DNA of 64,000 nt from Mytilus galloprovincialis (lineage: Eukaryota; Mollusca; Bivalvia; Mytilida; Mytilidae): the NCBI RefSeq assembly GCF_965363235.1, contig NC_134841.1:37663440-37727439 (forward strand), read 5' to 3'. Shown here piece after piece: positions 24,202 through 60,195 of the stretch (positions within the stretch are counted from its first letter, which is position 1; each line of letters begins with the position of its first letter). The position numbers and the translations under genes are program-made. The notes beneath the pieces were generated by a model. The model had not been told where the DNA came from and made no database searches. It saw only the letters and a program-made list of their open reading frames with translations.

Positions 24202-24526
24202 GTTATGTTTTACGAGTTCTGAAATAATATATATAATAATTTGGCTTATTTTATGCACAGTATGTTAACCTAAAATTTAACAAAAGAACTGTGTATATGT
24301 TTCTTATTAGTTATTGAAAATCGTTCACACAGAACAGTTTAAACTTAATGTATTATGTCAATGGACAAAGAAGATATCAAAGGGGGTAATCGACAACATA
24401 ATGGCTTATCATGTAAACGAGATAAACAGGTAAAGACCAAAAACAATAACAAACCTTCACCTAATAAAACTGGGTATGTTAAGTTTCTAATATCTACAAA
24501 ATATCTAACGAATAAAGAACTTATTA

Positions 24527-24597
24527 ATTTCTGTGTCATTTTGTCTCTTTTGGAGAGTTGTCTCATTGGTATAACATCACATCTTTTTTTATATTAT
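24527..24597 (+). repeat. Family A 3' fragment upstream of GIMAP exon 1
   Basis: It contains TTCTGTGTCATTTTGTCTCT and GGAGAGTTGTCTCATTGG. A minus-strand ORF across it (24345-24566) is incidental. Confidence 0.65.
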
Positions 24598-24619
24598 AGA
24601 ACCTATTTCAAGTAGTATG

Positions 24620-27600
24620 ACACAATAGTCAGACATTTTTAAATATGTGTGGTATCTTTTATAACCTACCATAGACCCGACTCTTTTGACAAAGTTCAGT
24701 TCCAAACTATTTGTCAATTTTCATAGACATGATAAATTTTCACTATGTGCAAGTGAACTTTTTACAATTTATCAAGTGACGGTCTCATACCCGTTCAGTT
24801 TATACTCCAAAATACCAAACTTGATATCAACTCTGCAATCTGACTCCATGACAAAGAATCCTCTTTTGTGGATAATCAGAAGAATAAGTATTATGGTCAG
24901 GAATTGAATAATTACTTAATTTACCTCAGTCAAGGGGAATATTCAAAACTATGCTTGAAACCAAAATACTTTGAAGAACAAGAAATACGTTTACTAAATT
25001 AATTTTTATTCGTCACTGATATTGTGTGAAAGAGAGACAAAAGATATGAAAGTGACATTCAAACTCATCAGTCAAAAAAATATGACAACACCATGGCTAA
25101 AAAGGAAAACAACAAACAACCAATGGTACACAAAACACAACATAGAAAACTGAAGACTAAGCAATATGAATTACAAAAAAAAACTTTGGATGATCTTCAG
25201 GGCTCCGGTTATAAGTCTGATTTGGTAGGTTACATTTAGGAAAAGGGGATGGGATTGTAGGTACTACATATGGGAGATATTCACTATCATCTGTTAAACT
25301 GATCTTCCATAACAGGCAACCTACTCTTGATAGCGCTAATTTTTTTTTATCGTACACCATTACTGTTATTCATAAATATTTATTATAAGTCAATTGTATA
25401 TCACTATTTGACCCTTGTTAACATTTTTCATACTGGGGCCACGGCGACTTTAAATATGTGTCTGACCCTTATCAATTGCTAGATTGAATTGGTGTTGTAG
25501 TACTGTTATCTCAGGAAGATTAGTTTTAACTAATGACATCATCCTCTTGAAATAAATATTAATTATTTATTTAGTGTAATGAAATTAATTGTTACAGTAA
25601 GTTTAGATATATAACTTACGACTTGATACACTTGATAAAACGCAATTGTAGAGAACGTTTGAAGGTCCTTCCAACTCGCATATTCATAAGAAAAACTAAA
25701 TGATTTAGAACACAGATATGTAAGTTTTTCAGTAACTTAAAAACATACATGTATGTAAACAATATAGACAAATTTGATAGATTTAAATGGACTAATTCTA
25801 AAAATATATAGTTTCTTTATACTTTTGATTGATTAAATGGAGATATTTGCTAACTCCGACTTTAAAATTCGTAGTGTTGATTTACACTGATAGTGATTTT
25901 GAAAATAGATATGATTTATTTGTAAAAATAAGTGCAAACAATTAACTTCTTCTTTACACAAGGTCATGTCCGGTTGAACATTTTCAAGGTCATATTTTGT
26001 AGTCTAAGGAAAAAGATTTAATCATTTGGTATAGCAAAGGACAGGATATAGAACGTTGAATAAAACTTTGACAATGATCTCAATCTCAAAATGTTTATTC
26101 GGTACTTATTGGATATGATTAAGAATATATATTGTCAAACAGTTTATTCTGAATATTTAAGTGGAGATAATTACTGTTAAAATTTTACTTATTCACAGGA
26201 CTTCATATAAAAAGTCTTTATGTTTTCTTGATTTGTGTTTTGCATGTCCCTTAAATATACCAATATGTCAAACAAAAGAGGAAAATTACTTTATGACATG
26301 AAACTGGACCACTCCGGTGCAAATTAAACATGTTCTTTTGGGGAGATAACGAAAATTTGGCGGAAATATACCCGGAGAGAAAAACGTTTATATCGGGATG
26401 CAAATTCAATATGGAAAAGGGTTTTGGCTAGATAAAACAATAAGAAGACAAAAAGCAAAAGGTGTTTCAACTGAAAGGTGCAAAATCCTAATCATATGTT
26501 AAAACAAAAAGACCGATTTAATACTGTAAATTAGGAAAGGCATATATATCATAGATTGTTTTCGATAATACTGCAGTTAAACTAAAGGTATATAATTGAA
26601 GTATCCATTTGAATAATTTTCAATAGACGTGTTTTGGCAATATTATATATTGAAATCAAGTAAGAGAGGTTATCAAAGGGATTATATTTAAATATTTTGA
26701 ACCTTCAAAATTTTTAAAAATCAATTGTAGACATAGCTATTGATGCAGGATTGCTCTGTCGATTTTAGAAAAAAAACACGTTTATGCTCCAATGACACTT
26801 ATTGAATTCCTTGAGTTGTTTGCGTAAAGTAATCAACATTGAATTGCATTCAACATAAATATTCAGTGGTCGATTTCGGTTTGTTAAATTGTAGCAAGGT
26901 CGTCTTGAACCCTATACAAACCATCATAAGACCACAGCCAAACTAATTAGGTTGGTGGTAGAATTGTGTACACTTAGATGATTAAAGCAAATATGTGTAA
27001 ACAATGAACTGGTTTTACAATCAATGAATGAAAAAATAATATTTATAAGAAGGAAAATTTTTTATTCAACTGATAAAGCCTGACTAAATATTGTATGACA
27101 TTTGAAAAATATAAAATAACATGTGTGTGTCTTTACTTTTGAAAATATATTCATCCAAGCAAATGACTTAATACTATATTGTTGGAGAAAAAAACAAGTT
27201 GCAGCTTAGATTTGAAGAGTTTTAACTTCATCTTCCGTTCAGATCTAATTTCCACTTACAAAAGGGGGAAAAGATTTCGAAAGTTTTGCTGACACGTCTT
27301 GTATTGAGTGTTTGGTGGCAATATTATGCATAACTAATATGGGGAATTATTGGGGACATGATGTTTTCATTTTTCCTCTTTTTTTTTCGTTTTCAAATTC
27401 TCTGAAGAGTTCTTAATTAATATTTGAAATCATATCAAACGCATGTATTTCTCATAGAACACCCCTTCCCTTGCTAGAAATAAAACTCTTACCGTGTGAT
27501 AATACGAAATCTGTGTGAATCGTCGACAGTAAGTTCAGTTTTTAAAAACATTCTATAATATAGTTTTACATTCGTCAAAACTACAGATAAGATCAGACGA

Positions 27601-27900
27601 AACATTACTTCAAATGTGTTATTTCATTAATATTTTTTTGACATAAACATTTTCTACCTTTCTACATTTTCAACATTATATCTAGCAAAGAAAAGAAAGT
27701 AATAAAATGGATCAAACAGTTTCAACCGCAATCAATTCAGTAAGTGTAGGTCAAATTAATGTTTACACGATAAGTGATTTAAGAGATAAAATAGTTAATC
27801 GGTACACGTAAGAATGGAAACCCAATGATTGTACAAAACGCATGAACAAGAAATGGATGACATCCAGTCAGACCTTTCCCAGTTTGATCAATTGAAACAG
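24620..27900. other. AT-rich intergenic DNA
   Basis: I find no supported gene. A start-like exon (ATGGATCAAACAG... with GTAAGT donor at 27750) was considered and not accepted. Confidence 0.5.
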
Positions 27901-29500
27901 ATTGTTGGGATATCAAAAATACACACCAAACCATACCTTATTACTACCCTGTTGTTCCAACAAGTTATAGACATACATCTCAAGGTTTCAAACATTTTGC
28001 GAATAATCGCTTGAAGAACGTTCGGTCCTAAGCTTACCTGCTGAAGGTTAAAAGTTTTAATATAATACTGTGTTGTACACAGAAACAGTTCATGTAGAGT
28101 CACTCGTGTCTACCAAACGTCTTCACTATATTATTATTGATCCAATACCTAACGACTATTGAAATATTTATGGATGAAAGGCTTTTAGATCGATGTTGAG
28201 ATTAAAGTTTGATAGCAAAACATTTATATTGTCGGATGTCATTAATGTAAGCTAGTAAGAGGATATCCATCTGGAACATTTGTAAATCTTTGCACGTCAT
28301 TGATGTTTGTCATTGTAGATGGATATATAGCGACTTACATACATGTAGAAATTCTTGTCTTTTAAGACTTTTGTGGATATTTGTATTGATGGTATTCACG
28401 TTACATCACATTAAATTTCAAGCCATTAGTTTTATGTACTTTCCGACAAGTTGCAATATTTACCTAATTTAGGTATACGACTTGTCTGACATATGTTTTA
28501 TACACTTGTTATTAGTTAGGGAACATGTGTGTGCTATAATTATATTACTTTCTACCAGAAAATATCAAATATATTGGAAATTGTTCGGTTTCATTAAAGA
28601 CCACGAATTACTAGATTATGTCGTTTCGTTAACAAATGGAAGAAAAAGAACGTATTGTCCTATTCACTACAGGAAAGTAGTGATGTCCTATTCATCACAA
28701 GGAAATAACCTATATCATGTTAATTGTTTAACAAAATCCCGACCATGCAATAAACTTTTGTGCTGCTTTTGTTCTGAAAAATTGATTTGCAAAGGCAAAC
28801 AGGTTTTGTTTAGTACATTTGTACTCAGATTTGATATCAAAATGTGTACAAATTTGTTAGGACACAAATAAAACTACGTGAAACTTGATTTCAAGGTTTG
28901 TTTAGTAAATAAATACTCTGTGGTCGGGTTGTTTTCGCTTTGACACATTCCCCATTTCCTTTCTCAATTTTATTGTGTTTGTTCGTTATACATCATGAAA
29001 AGTAAATAGTACATTCAGGTTTCGATAGGACTTTTGTGATCCAAACAATTGCTTGTTAGATCACTAAATTTCCTTTTGATATAAAACAGTGCGAGCTAAT
29101 GTCTTTGTTATGACCTGAAAAATTCAACACAAATCAAATTATTTGTGCATCAGCGTGTATTTCTTTGTTATAATGACATTTTCTTGTAGCGTTGCACAAG
29201 GAAATAATGTACAAAGAATCTAATTGCAAGGGAAAGGAAGAAAAGCAGTCACATAATACGAAAATTTTATGCAAAACTGGTGTGTTATGTTTCATTTAGT
29301 CATTAAATTAAAATAAAACTGAAGTAAAATTTTATTTAACAAACATTACGTAATTCTAGTTTTATGATGTAGTGTATCAGTACGTAGATAGTAGTTTTTT
29401 TCTCCTACTGGAATCAATGAACCCTTGTTATGACATAGTTTCCAATGTGATGTGGTCAGTGCTAGTTATCGGATAAACCTTTCAAAATAATGCCCATAAA

Positions 29501-29598
29501 GTAAACTCATCATAGATACCAGGCTAATACAATCTTGTACGCCAGAATTGCGTTTCGTTGACAAAGACTCATCATTGACACTCAAATCAAAAACAAGG
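29501..29598 (-). repeat. Repeat family E fragment, minus
   Basis: ACTCATCATAGATACCAGGC and GACAAAGACTCATCATTGAC match 40236-40375. Confidence 0.55.
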
Positions 29599-30439
29599 TT
29601 TAAGTAATCTATTCCTGAGATAGAACCCTTTATGAGAAAGGGTGAACGTTACATCTGATGACGTATTCTTTGTCATATAATAATGATAAATATCGTTAGC
29701 GGCAGCAAGATGACACTCGATTAGATTTAAAGCTAATAAGTAATTTTAAGACGACCTATATACATGATCTATCCTTCTGAAGATCTAATGGGTAAACCCA
29801 AAAGCTGATATAAGTTCGCATAGACTCCTGCATCTTGACAAAATACTTTTGTAAAGTGAGATCACAAAGACAAGATAAAAGATGCTAGTGTTTTATTTAC
29901 ATCAATGCCAAAATGTTTGAAATCCCTTTTAGTTCAAATATTTAAAACAAAAATGGTAAATCTGAATCAAAGATTGAATTGCAGATCTGATATTGTTACA
30001 GAGGCGAGCGGAAGACAAACGCAAAAAAGTACACATGATGCTATGGGATATATTGAGCTTGAGTTTTTAAAATTCTACAACACAAAAAGTGATATGTGTC
30101 AGATTAATCCTAAATATTTATTTCTCTATCAACACAGATCTCTTATGTTTGGATACTGGGTATTTTGATGTTGTCTTTTTAATTTTGATAACAATATTTT
30201 GTGTGTAAATAACCCGTTTGCAGAATAAGATACATCTCTCATCTCCCCCCGAGAATGATAGCTAGTAGAATTAAAAACCAATTGTTCAGAGAACAATTGA
30301 AGGTCTTTCCACCTCGATAATAAGAATGAAATCTAAAAAACGATGTTAGAAAATGTCACTCCTTGTTGATGTTATTTGGTTCTTCAAATTGATATAAACA
30401 TTAGATTAATATGTATATGCAGAAGACTTAATTTTTTTG

Positions 30440-31080
30440 TTATGAACGGAAAAGAATTTTTAGCCCCAAAGGTCAAAATCTAGAACGTCAAATTGACCTT
30501 TGACCTTGACCTCAATTTCAAGGTCATAGGTCAGTGATCTCAAATCAAAAGACTCCAGGTCAATCATTTGTATGGTTGTGGAGAAATACTGATTTTAAAT
30601 ACATAAGGGGAGAAAACTCCTATAAGGGTTAACCAAAACACTTCAACTGAAATAGGTTGAAGTTGCGCCTTTTTGTAATTTGGCAAACAAATCATATCAT
30701 TAATTGTAACAGTTTCTTTTGAATAACGATAACAAGAGAAATTCAAAATTTATAACATGACCTTGACCTTCGACCTTAATCTCAATGTCAAGGTCATAGG
30801 TCAGTGAATTCAAAACGGAAGACCGGGGGTCAATCACTTGTATGGTTGTAGAGAAATACTGATTTGAAATACATAAGGGGAGAAAACTATTATAAGGGTT
30901 AACCAAAACACTTTGACTGAAATAGGTTGAAGTTGCGCCTTATTGTAAACAGTTATTTGGCAAACACATCATATCATTTACTTTCACAGTTTCTGTGGAA
31001 TAACGATAACAAGCAAAATTCAAAATTTAGAACATGACTTTGACCTTTGACCTTGACCTCAATTTTCTTCAAATGGACCA
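30440..31080. repeat. ~270-bp tandem array rich in TGACCT half-sites
   Basis: AAGGTCATAGGTCAGTG occurs at about 30520 and 30790, and the CCTTGACCTCAA segment again near 31053, giving about 2.4 units. Each begins with clustered half-sites such as TGACCTTTGACCTTGACCTC. The array sits inside duplicated block 3 and is absent from block 1. Confidence 0.82.
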
Positions 31081-31921
31081 AGGACTTCATATCAAAAGAC
31101 TGTAGGCCTCTACGACTTGTAACGTATGAATTTATCCAACAAATCGCCTATCTTAAATTTTCAAAGGGAAATAACTCCCATAGGATGTCTTCAGATCACT
31201 CAAGTCAAAATAAACCAAATCATTCTCAAGAGTAGACAAACAATGTGGTGAAAACAGTTTGCTAAAATCTTTTACGGTTATAGAGATATAGCGATTACAA
31301 GAAAAATGGGACGTGGGGAGATAACTCCTATAAGACTAAGTGTTCGGTCACACAGGGTGAGTTTTGAAACCCCCATTACTGTACAACATCATTGGCCAAA
31401 AAATCCATTCGATATGTTGTAAGACAAAATACGAAAAGTGGAAAGACCTAATTAATTCTAACCGTACAACTTTAATTAGCGGTGTTTGCAGTAAAAGTTT
31501 TCATCAAATTAATTGAAGAATATTTTTAAATCTAGCTCAATATTTTCCTGTTAACGAGATATAAATTATTGACTTTAAATAGCAATTCTTGTTTTCAAAA
31601 AAGGAGCTTCTCAATTATTTCAAAATTTGCTACTAATTTGTTTCTTTTTTTTAGCGTTATAAGTTCATATGTTTTGGCAAAATCTTTTGTTATTGATAAT
31701 TTTGCTGCTTTATTGTAGAGGTTGACATTCGCATCAATTAATTTAGGCAGACTTCTCCTGTTCTCTCACTTAAATAATTTAAAATTTGGTGACTATGTTG
31801 AACACATCTATCACATTAACTAGAGATACAGTATACAACAGATACAGTTAAGTTTGCCTCGTATCTATTTACATCTAAAAATTGACAATGAGGGTCGTTT
31901 AAAAACAATTACGACAAACGA

Positions 31922-32201
31922 GATGATTTCAGTTTCCAAATTGTGAACTTTCCATTTCTATGTAGCAGCATTCCAGCAGTACCTGCATACATAGTATATA
32001 TCTCCCAATTGATACGATATTCCCTATTATGATTTCATTGATAGAGGGCTGCTGCTCACATGGAACCTATTAAACCCAGAGTTCAAAATGGGGAAGTTAA
32101 AATCATCCCTTTGTGAATTTTACGGACGCCATCACGAGTAAGTTGACCTGTATGGAATAAACGTTACACAGATGATATCGGATATGTTTCTTACGTTGTA
32201 A
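31922..32201 (+). pseudogene. C-terminal remnant of the same reverse-transcriptase protein, copy 2
   Basis: This is the same region as 3226-3519, with FQIVNFPFLCSSIPAVPAYI and FYGRHHE. A small deletion near 32025 changes the frame and a TAA follows HHE. The shared 3' tail runs to about 32520. Confidence 0.65.
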
Positions 32202-33212
32202 CTACAATCCCTTTCCCCTTTCATGAATGTGACCTATCGAATAAGACTATTTACCGGATTTGTAATAACATGAGTAACACGACGGTTGAAACCTGTGGAG
32301 CAGGATCTGCTTACCCTTCCGGACCACCCGAGATCACCCCCAGTTTTTGAATGGGTTCATGTTACTCAGTCTTTAGTTTTCTATGTTGTTTCTTGTGTAT
32401 TATTATTTGTCTGTTTGTCTTTTTCATTTTTAGCCATGGCGTTGTCGCTTTGTTTTCGATTGGTGAGTTTGTCTGTTTCTCTTGTATCATTTGCTCCTCT
32501 TTTCTTTTAAATGTTTTTAAGACTGTTGTCCTTTTATGTGCAAAATAAAAGAAACTCATTGGCTTGAACAGTGATCAATATATTCACTTGCAAAAGTATA
32601 CAAAAATGTAAACATTTTTCATCATTTATGTAAGAATAATCTAAGAAAAGTAGTTGGACCTCGGACTCTTGCCTATTGTTGAATCCCTTTATATTGGCTT
32701 CCTAGATATCTTTATTGTGATGTTGTCTCATTGGTGTATACCCCTCATATGTTATTCATATTTTCCTAGTATATTAATTTGTATTAATTTTGTGGATTTT
32801 GATTTACTATTCAAGATCATGTTAGCACTATTAATATAAATATCTTAATTGTATCACAAATTGCTGCCCAAATTTAAATACAGTTTTCTATAAGGTAATC
32901 TTTCAATCATTGATTAATTTACCCGATTAAAAAAAAATCTTGTGAATAGATGAAAATTCATGATGATGGTATAATACTAATCCCCTAAAGGGAGGGATTG
33001 TGCTTGATAGTCATATGATGAGCGCATAACCTTTCAATGAGTTTAATTGAGGTCTGGAGCTGGCATGTCAGTTAACTGCTAGTAGTCTTTTGTTATTTAT
33101 GTATTATTGTCTCTTTTCTTACCTATTCTGACATCGGAATCAGACTTCTCTTAAACTGAGTTTCACTATGTATATTGTGTGTTTTTGTTTTCTACATTGG
33201 CTAGAGGTATAG

Positions 33213-33513
33213 AGGGAGGGTTGAGATCTAAAAAAAATGGTTAACCCTGTCACATTTGTGTGCCTGTCCCAAGTCAGGAGCCTCTGGCCTTTGTTAAGTC
33301 TTGTATGGTTTTTAATTTTAGTTTCTAGTGTATAATTCGGATTTAGTATGACATCCATTATCACTGAACTAGTATAAATATTTTTTAAGGGGACTCCAGG
33401 TGCTGAAGTTTCTTGCTGCATTGAAGATACATTGGTGGCCTTCTGCTGTTGTCTACTCTATGGTCCAGTTGTTGTCTCTTCGACACAGTCCCCATTTCCA
33501 TTCTCAATTTTAT
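33213..33513 (+). repeat. SINE-like repeat family B, plus
   Basis: GGAGGGTTGAGATCT, GTGTGCCTGTCCCAAGTCAG and CTCTGGCCTTTGTTAAGTCT are diverged from the copy at 20386-20693. Confidence 0.75.
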
Positions 33514-33519
33514 AGATTT

Positions 33520-34560
33520 TGGAAGTGCATTATAATATATTCATCTTGTTTTGTACTATTCAAGCAGGTTACAGATTCTTATTTAAATTATATATCAAAG
33601 AAGATTTCTGAAGTATACTTTTGAACCGAATGGCAGGAAAAGACAAATTGGCAACATGTGTAATATTTAAACATTTATTCTATTTACATTATTTTTTTGG
33701 TATACTTGTTTTTACATATCACAAAATGTAAGGATAACTACAACATTCTACAATTTGTTCAAATATTGAGCAAAAAGTGTGTTTCTATGAAAGATTATAC
33801 TCATTTGATCTTTGCTAAACTGAAAATAAAAAAAAATGAACAAAAGTGTAAAACTTTGATAGATATTTATCTCTGCCCATTGGTAAAATCTTGTACAATT
33901 GTACCAAACTGCTTTAACAAAATACAAATTACAAAGAATTAGTATGCATGTATACAGTGCATTCCATATCTATAACAGATCACTTCAAATAATAGCCTGT
34001 TTCAACAATAGTCAATAATATGGACAATAGTTTTTTTCCTAGATTCTTTCAACATTTCAAATTTGGTCTCAAATAATAGACATTTCTTTATTTTTTGTAT
34101 TTTGGTCGGTCGGGGAGGGGGGAGATGGTGATTTTTATGATACATTGTATTGCCAAATCACTCAGGAGAATTTTCTTTTTGATAAATTTATAGCTATCCC
34201 CAATTCATAGTTTGCTTTACTATAAAATAAATGAATTAGAACCTCAGGTCACAAATGAAGAAAATGTCCTAGTGAGAAATATTTTCAACGGAAAATTGTC
34301 TTCCGCTTTTATTGGAAAATATTGAACTTAAAGTAGAATACTTATTGCAGTAAACAATGGAAGTAAGTTGATTGTTGTTACTTAAGATTGCATGCAACAA
34401 TTATGTATTCCTTTTTTGACATTAAATATTGTTGTGTAATAAATATCATTATAAGATACAAATATAAATCATATACATAAAACAAAAAAACAAATATCAT
34501 AATCACCACAATTAGGTCTAGCTATAATGAATAAATTAAGAGAAATACACTCATTCTTTT
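33520..34560. other. AT-rich intergenic or far 3' flank of LONP1
   Basis: I see no gene. A candidate AATAAA on the minus strand is at 34087-34092. The ORF at 33697-33942 has no recognisable domain. Confidence 0.45.
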
Positions 34561-35031
34561 GAGGCCTGACTTCATAAATAAAGGGGCACATTAATTCAGT
34601 ATGAGTAGTAGCACTGTTTTTCTAAATAAACATATACCTGAATAATAATTACAAAACATAAAACTCAAGTAACAAAAATGCCTACCTATAGAAATAACTT
34701 ATTTCTATCAATCTATTAAGAAATCATTTTTACAGTCTTATCAACAGTTAAGAGATATTTGGAATTAAAAAATCATTTCTTATGTTAGATACTTCTCATC
34801 TATGAAGCCTAATTCATGTAAAAAGGGCACATTAATTTAGTATGATTAGTGGTACTGTATTTCTAAATAAACATATACCTGATTAATAATTACAAAACAT
34901 ATAACTATAGTAACAAAAATCCCTACCCATAGAAATAACTTATTTCTATCAATCTATCAAGAAATCATTTTTACAGTCTTATCAACAGTTTAGAGATATT
35001 TGGAATTAAAAAATCAATTCTTATGTTTGAT
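34561..35031. repeat. 241-bp tandem duplication downstream of the LONP1 stop
   Basis: Two copies at about 34561-34790 and 34802-35031 share long identical runs (for example ATAGAAATAACTTATTTCTA) at a 241-bp offset. They lie 300-770 bp past the LONP1 stop, probably in the 3' UTR or just beyond it. The first TTTATT (minus-strand AATAAA) I find below the stop is far away, at 34087-34092, so the transcript end is not settled. Confidence 0.85.
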
Positions 35032-35333
35032 TAACAGTTTAAGGTGAGTATTGTCTAATCAGTCCAACATCATATTTTTATGTTCCTTTCTTGTTGTTGA
35101 AAAAAATCATTCAACATGAAGAAATTGTCATTATAAATATGTGATATATGTCTTAACAAATCAACTGGGTGGTTAACTTGGTAGGTGAATTCCCAGTTTA
35201 ACTTTCTAAAAACACTCATAACACTCATAAATTGACTGTGTCTTTTTATATAACACTGAGATAAAATACACAAATATCTAATTGACTTTGCAATAATCTT
35301 GGACAGAACTCGCTATTTTACAGTCACATCCTG

Positions 35334-58500
<23,167 letters not shown>

Positions 58501-58511
58501 GTTGAAAGTAA

Positions 58512-58520
58512 ACTTCCGGT
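58512..58520 (-). promoter_or_regulatory. ETS/GABP (NRF-2)-type site upstream of LONP1
   Basis: On the minus strand ACCGGAAGT lies about 12 nt upstream of the LONP1 ATG. CCGGAAGT is the consensus for GABP (NRF-2), a known activator of nuclear genes for mitochondrial proteins, and such sites often sit at TATA-less start sites. The sequence shows only the motif; its use is inferred. Confidence 0.4.
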
Positions 58521-58650
58521 TAGGAGGTTCTAAATTTTGAACCTGTGACGGAATTTAATTTTGACAGATTTGCGGAAAACAAAAACAATTTTAGCAAAAA
58601 AACAAAAAACAAACAAAACCTTCTTTTTAAAAATTCAACATATTGAAAAA

Positions 58651-58740
58651 AAAACCAAAAAAAATCAACAACAATAACAACAACAATAAAATATTTAAAA
58701 TTACAACAACAACAACAACAACAAACAAAAAAACAACAAA
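58651..58740. repeat. (AAC)n microsatellite upstream of LONP1
   Basis: An A-rich stretch is dominated by AAC triplets, with the longest clean run about seven to eight units near 58703-58725. It lies 150-240 bp upstream of the LONP1 start codon. Confidence 0.85.
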
Positions 58741-59359
58741 ATATTTAATTAGTATAATGAAACACAGAATCTATCATTTTTTTCAAGAGCTGAGGTTCTT
58801 TGCACTAATGGAGATACCGCGTTCATTTTTTAATAGTATATATTTTTTTAATCTGTGAACCAAGATCAACCAACATAATAGGAAATCTTAATTGATAATT
58901 AAAAAGTATCTATTGATTTTAAATTTTCCCTATGTATCCTCTGTATTTTTGGCATCTCATGCTGTTAATTTCAAGTTCATCTTGACACAAAAACAAAAAG
59001 GCTTTCTCCCTTTTTTATTTTAATATCTTGTGCACTAAAGTTTTAAAAGCAAAATCCTTTTGTAAAATTGAAAAAATATTTTTGTGGAGATTTTTTAAAA
59101 TTTTAAAATTTTTATGTTATACCTGTACATGTATTTTTTGTCTGAGTAACAGATACTTTATGTATTTCGTATGCATGTAATTTGTTGATGTCATAATGTG
59201 TCTATATTGGTGAATAGTCGATTAGAATAGCTGATTAATACTTGTGTAATATGTATTTAGATATAGGAAGATGTGGTGTGAATGCTCGGAGTGAATGAGA
59301 CAACTCTCCATCCAAATTTGTTTACTTGTTGACTTTGAATTCAATTGAATTTTTAACAA

Positions 59360-59700
59360 GCCAATATCTCAGGCCCTTAAAAGTCAAAAGACAACAAGTC
59401 ATGGCCTGCTCAAGGGTAAATCATGCCAAAAATACAGTTATCATCCTAGAGGTCAAGGTTCAAGGTCCCATGAAGGTCATAATTGTACAGGGATACACCA
59501 TTACATGATAGTTAATATATCCACATACCAAAGATTTTAGACCTAGGTCAGAAGACAAAGAAGTCATGGCCAGGTCGTGTTTATTTGGAGATAAAAAATA
59601 AGTTGACCTTGAGGTTAAATTTGAAGGTCTCATGAAGGTCATCATGAAACAAGACACTTGACCTCATGATGATACATCAACATGATACATATCTAAGTCC
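59360..59700. repeat. Two divergent ~165-bp repeats with AGGTCA-type motifs
   Basis: AAGTCATGGCC recurs at 59396 and about 59563, and ATGAAGGTCAT at about 59471 and 59633, a period near 165 bp. GAGGTCAAGGTTCAAGGTC-type runs recall the 30440-31080 array but the unit differs. Confidence 0.5.
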
Positions 59701-59714
59701 TAGATCAAAAGAAT

Positions 59715-60195
59715 AACAAGAATGTGTCCATAGTACACGGATACCCCCCTCGCACTATCGTTTTCTATGTTTAGTGGACCGTGAATTTGGGATAAAAACT
59801 CTAATTTGGCATTGAAATTAGAAAGATCATATCATAGGGAACATGTATACTAAGTTTCAAGTTGATTAGACTTCAACTTCATCAAAAACTACCTTCACCA
59901 AAAACTTTAACCTGAAACTTGCACTATCGATTTCTGTGTTCAATGGACTGTGAAATTGGGGTCAAAACTCTAGTTTAGCATTTAATTTAGAAAGATCATC
60001 TCATAGGGAAAAATTGTACTTACTTTCAAGTTGATTTGACTTCAACTTCATCAAAAACTACCCTTGTCCAAAAACTTTAACCTGAAGCGGGACGATCGGA
60101 GAAACGCAGGGACGAACAAACAGGCGAAAGAACTGACCAACGCACAGACCAGAAAACATAATGCCCCTCTACTATCTTAGATGGGGCATAAAAAG
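59715..60195 (+). mobile_element. Pearl-like element, family 2, copy upstream of LONP1
   Basis: Head, two cores, a GGACGAACAAACAGGCGAAA-type spacer and a tail ending GATGGGGCATAAAAA are all present. It has the same orientation as the intronic copies. Confidence 0.75.

Larger units (their letters stand above)
27960..32520. repeat. Segmentally duplicated block, copy 3
   Basis: Matches 880-3880 in order and orientation, including the RT remnant and its 3' tail. The 270-bp array at 30440-31080 is an addition absent from copy 1. The ORF 28482-28871 (129 codons) lies here, but copy 1 has lost it, which argues against a conserved gene. Confidence 0.7.

Noticed and set aside
27708..27750. Start-like exon (MDQTVSTAINS) with a GTAAGT donor on the plus strand
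   Set aside because: No convincing downstream exon was found; the later frame at 27829 has only a weak coiled-coil look.
28482..28871. 129-codon ORF with several Cys/His residues
   Set aside because: The paralogous stretch in duplicated block 1 (about 1500-1840) has lost the frame, and no domain is recognisable, so coding is unlikely.
32286..32510. 74-codon ORF rich in Phe, Val and Leu
   Set aside because: It is the 3' tail of the retroelement remnant, read through by chance.
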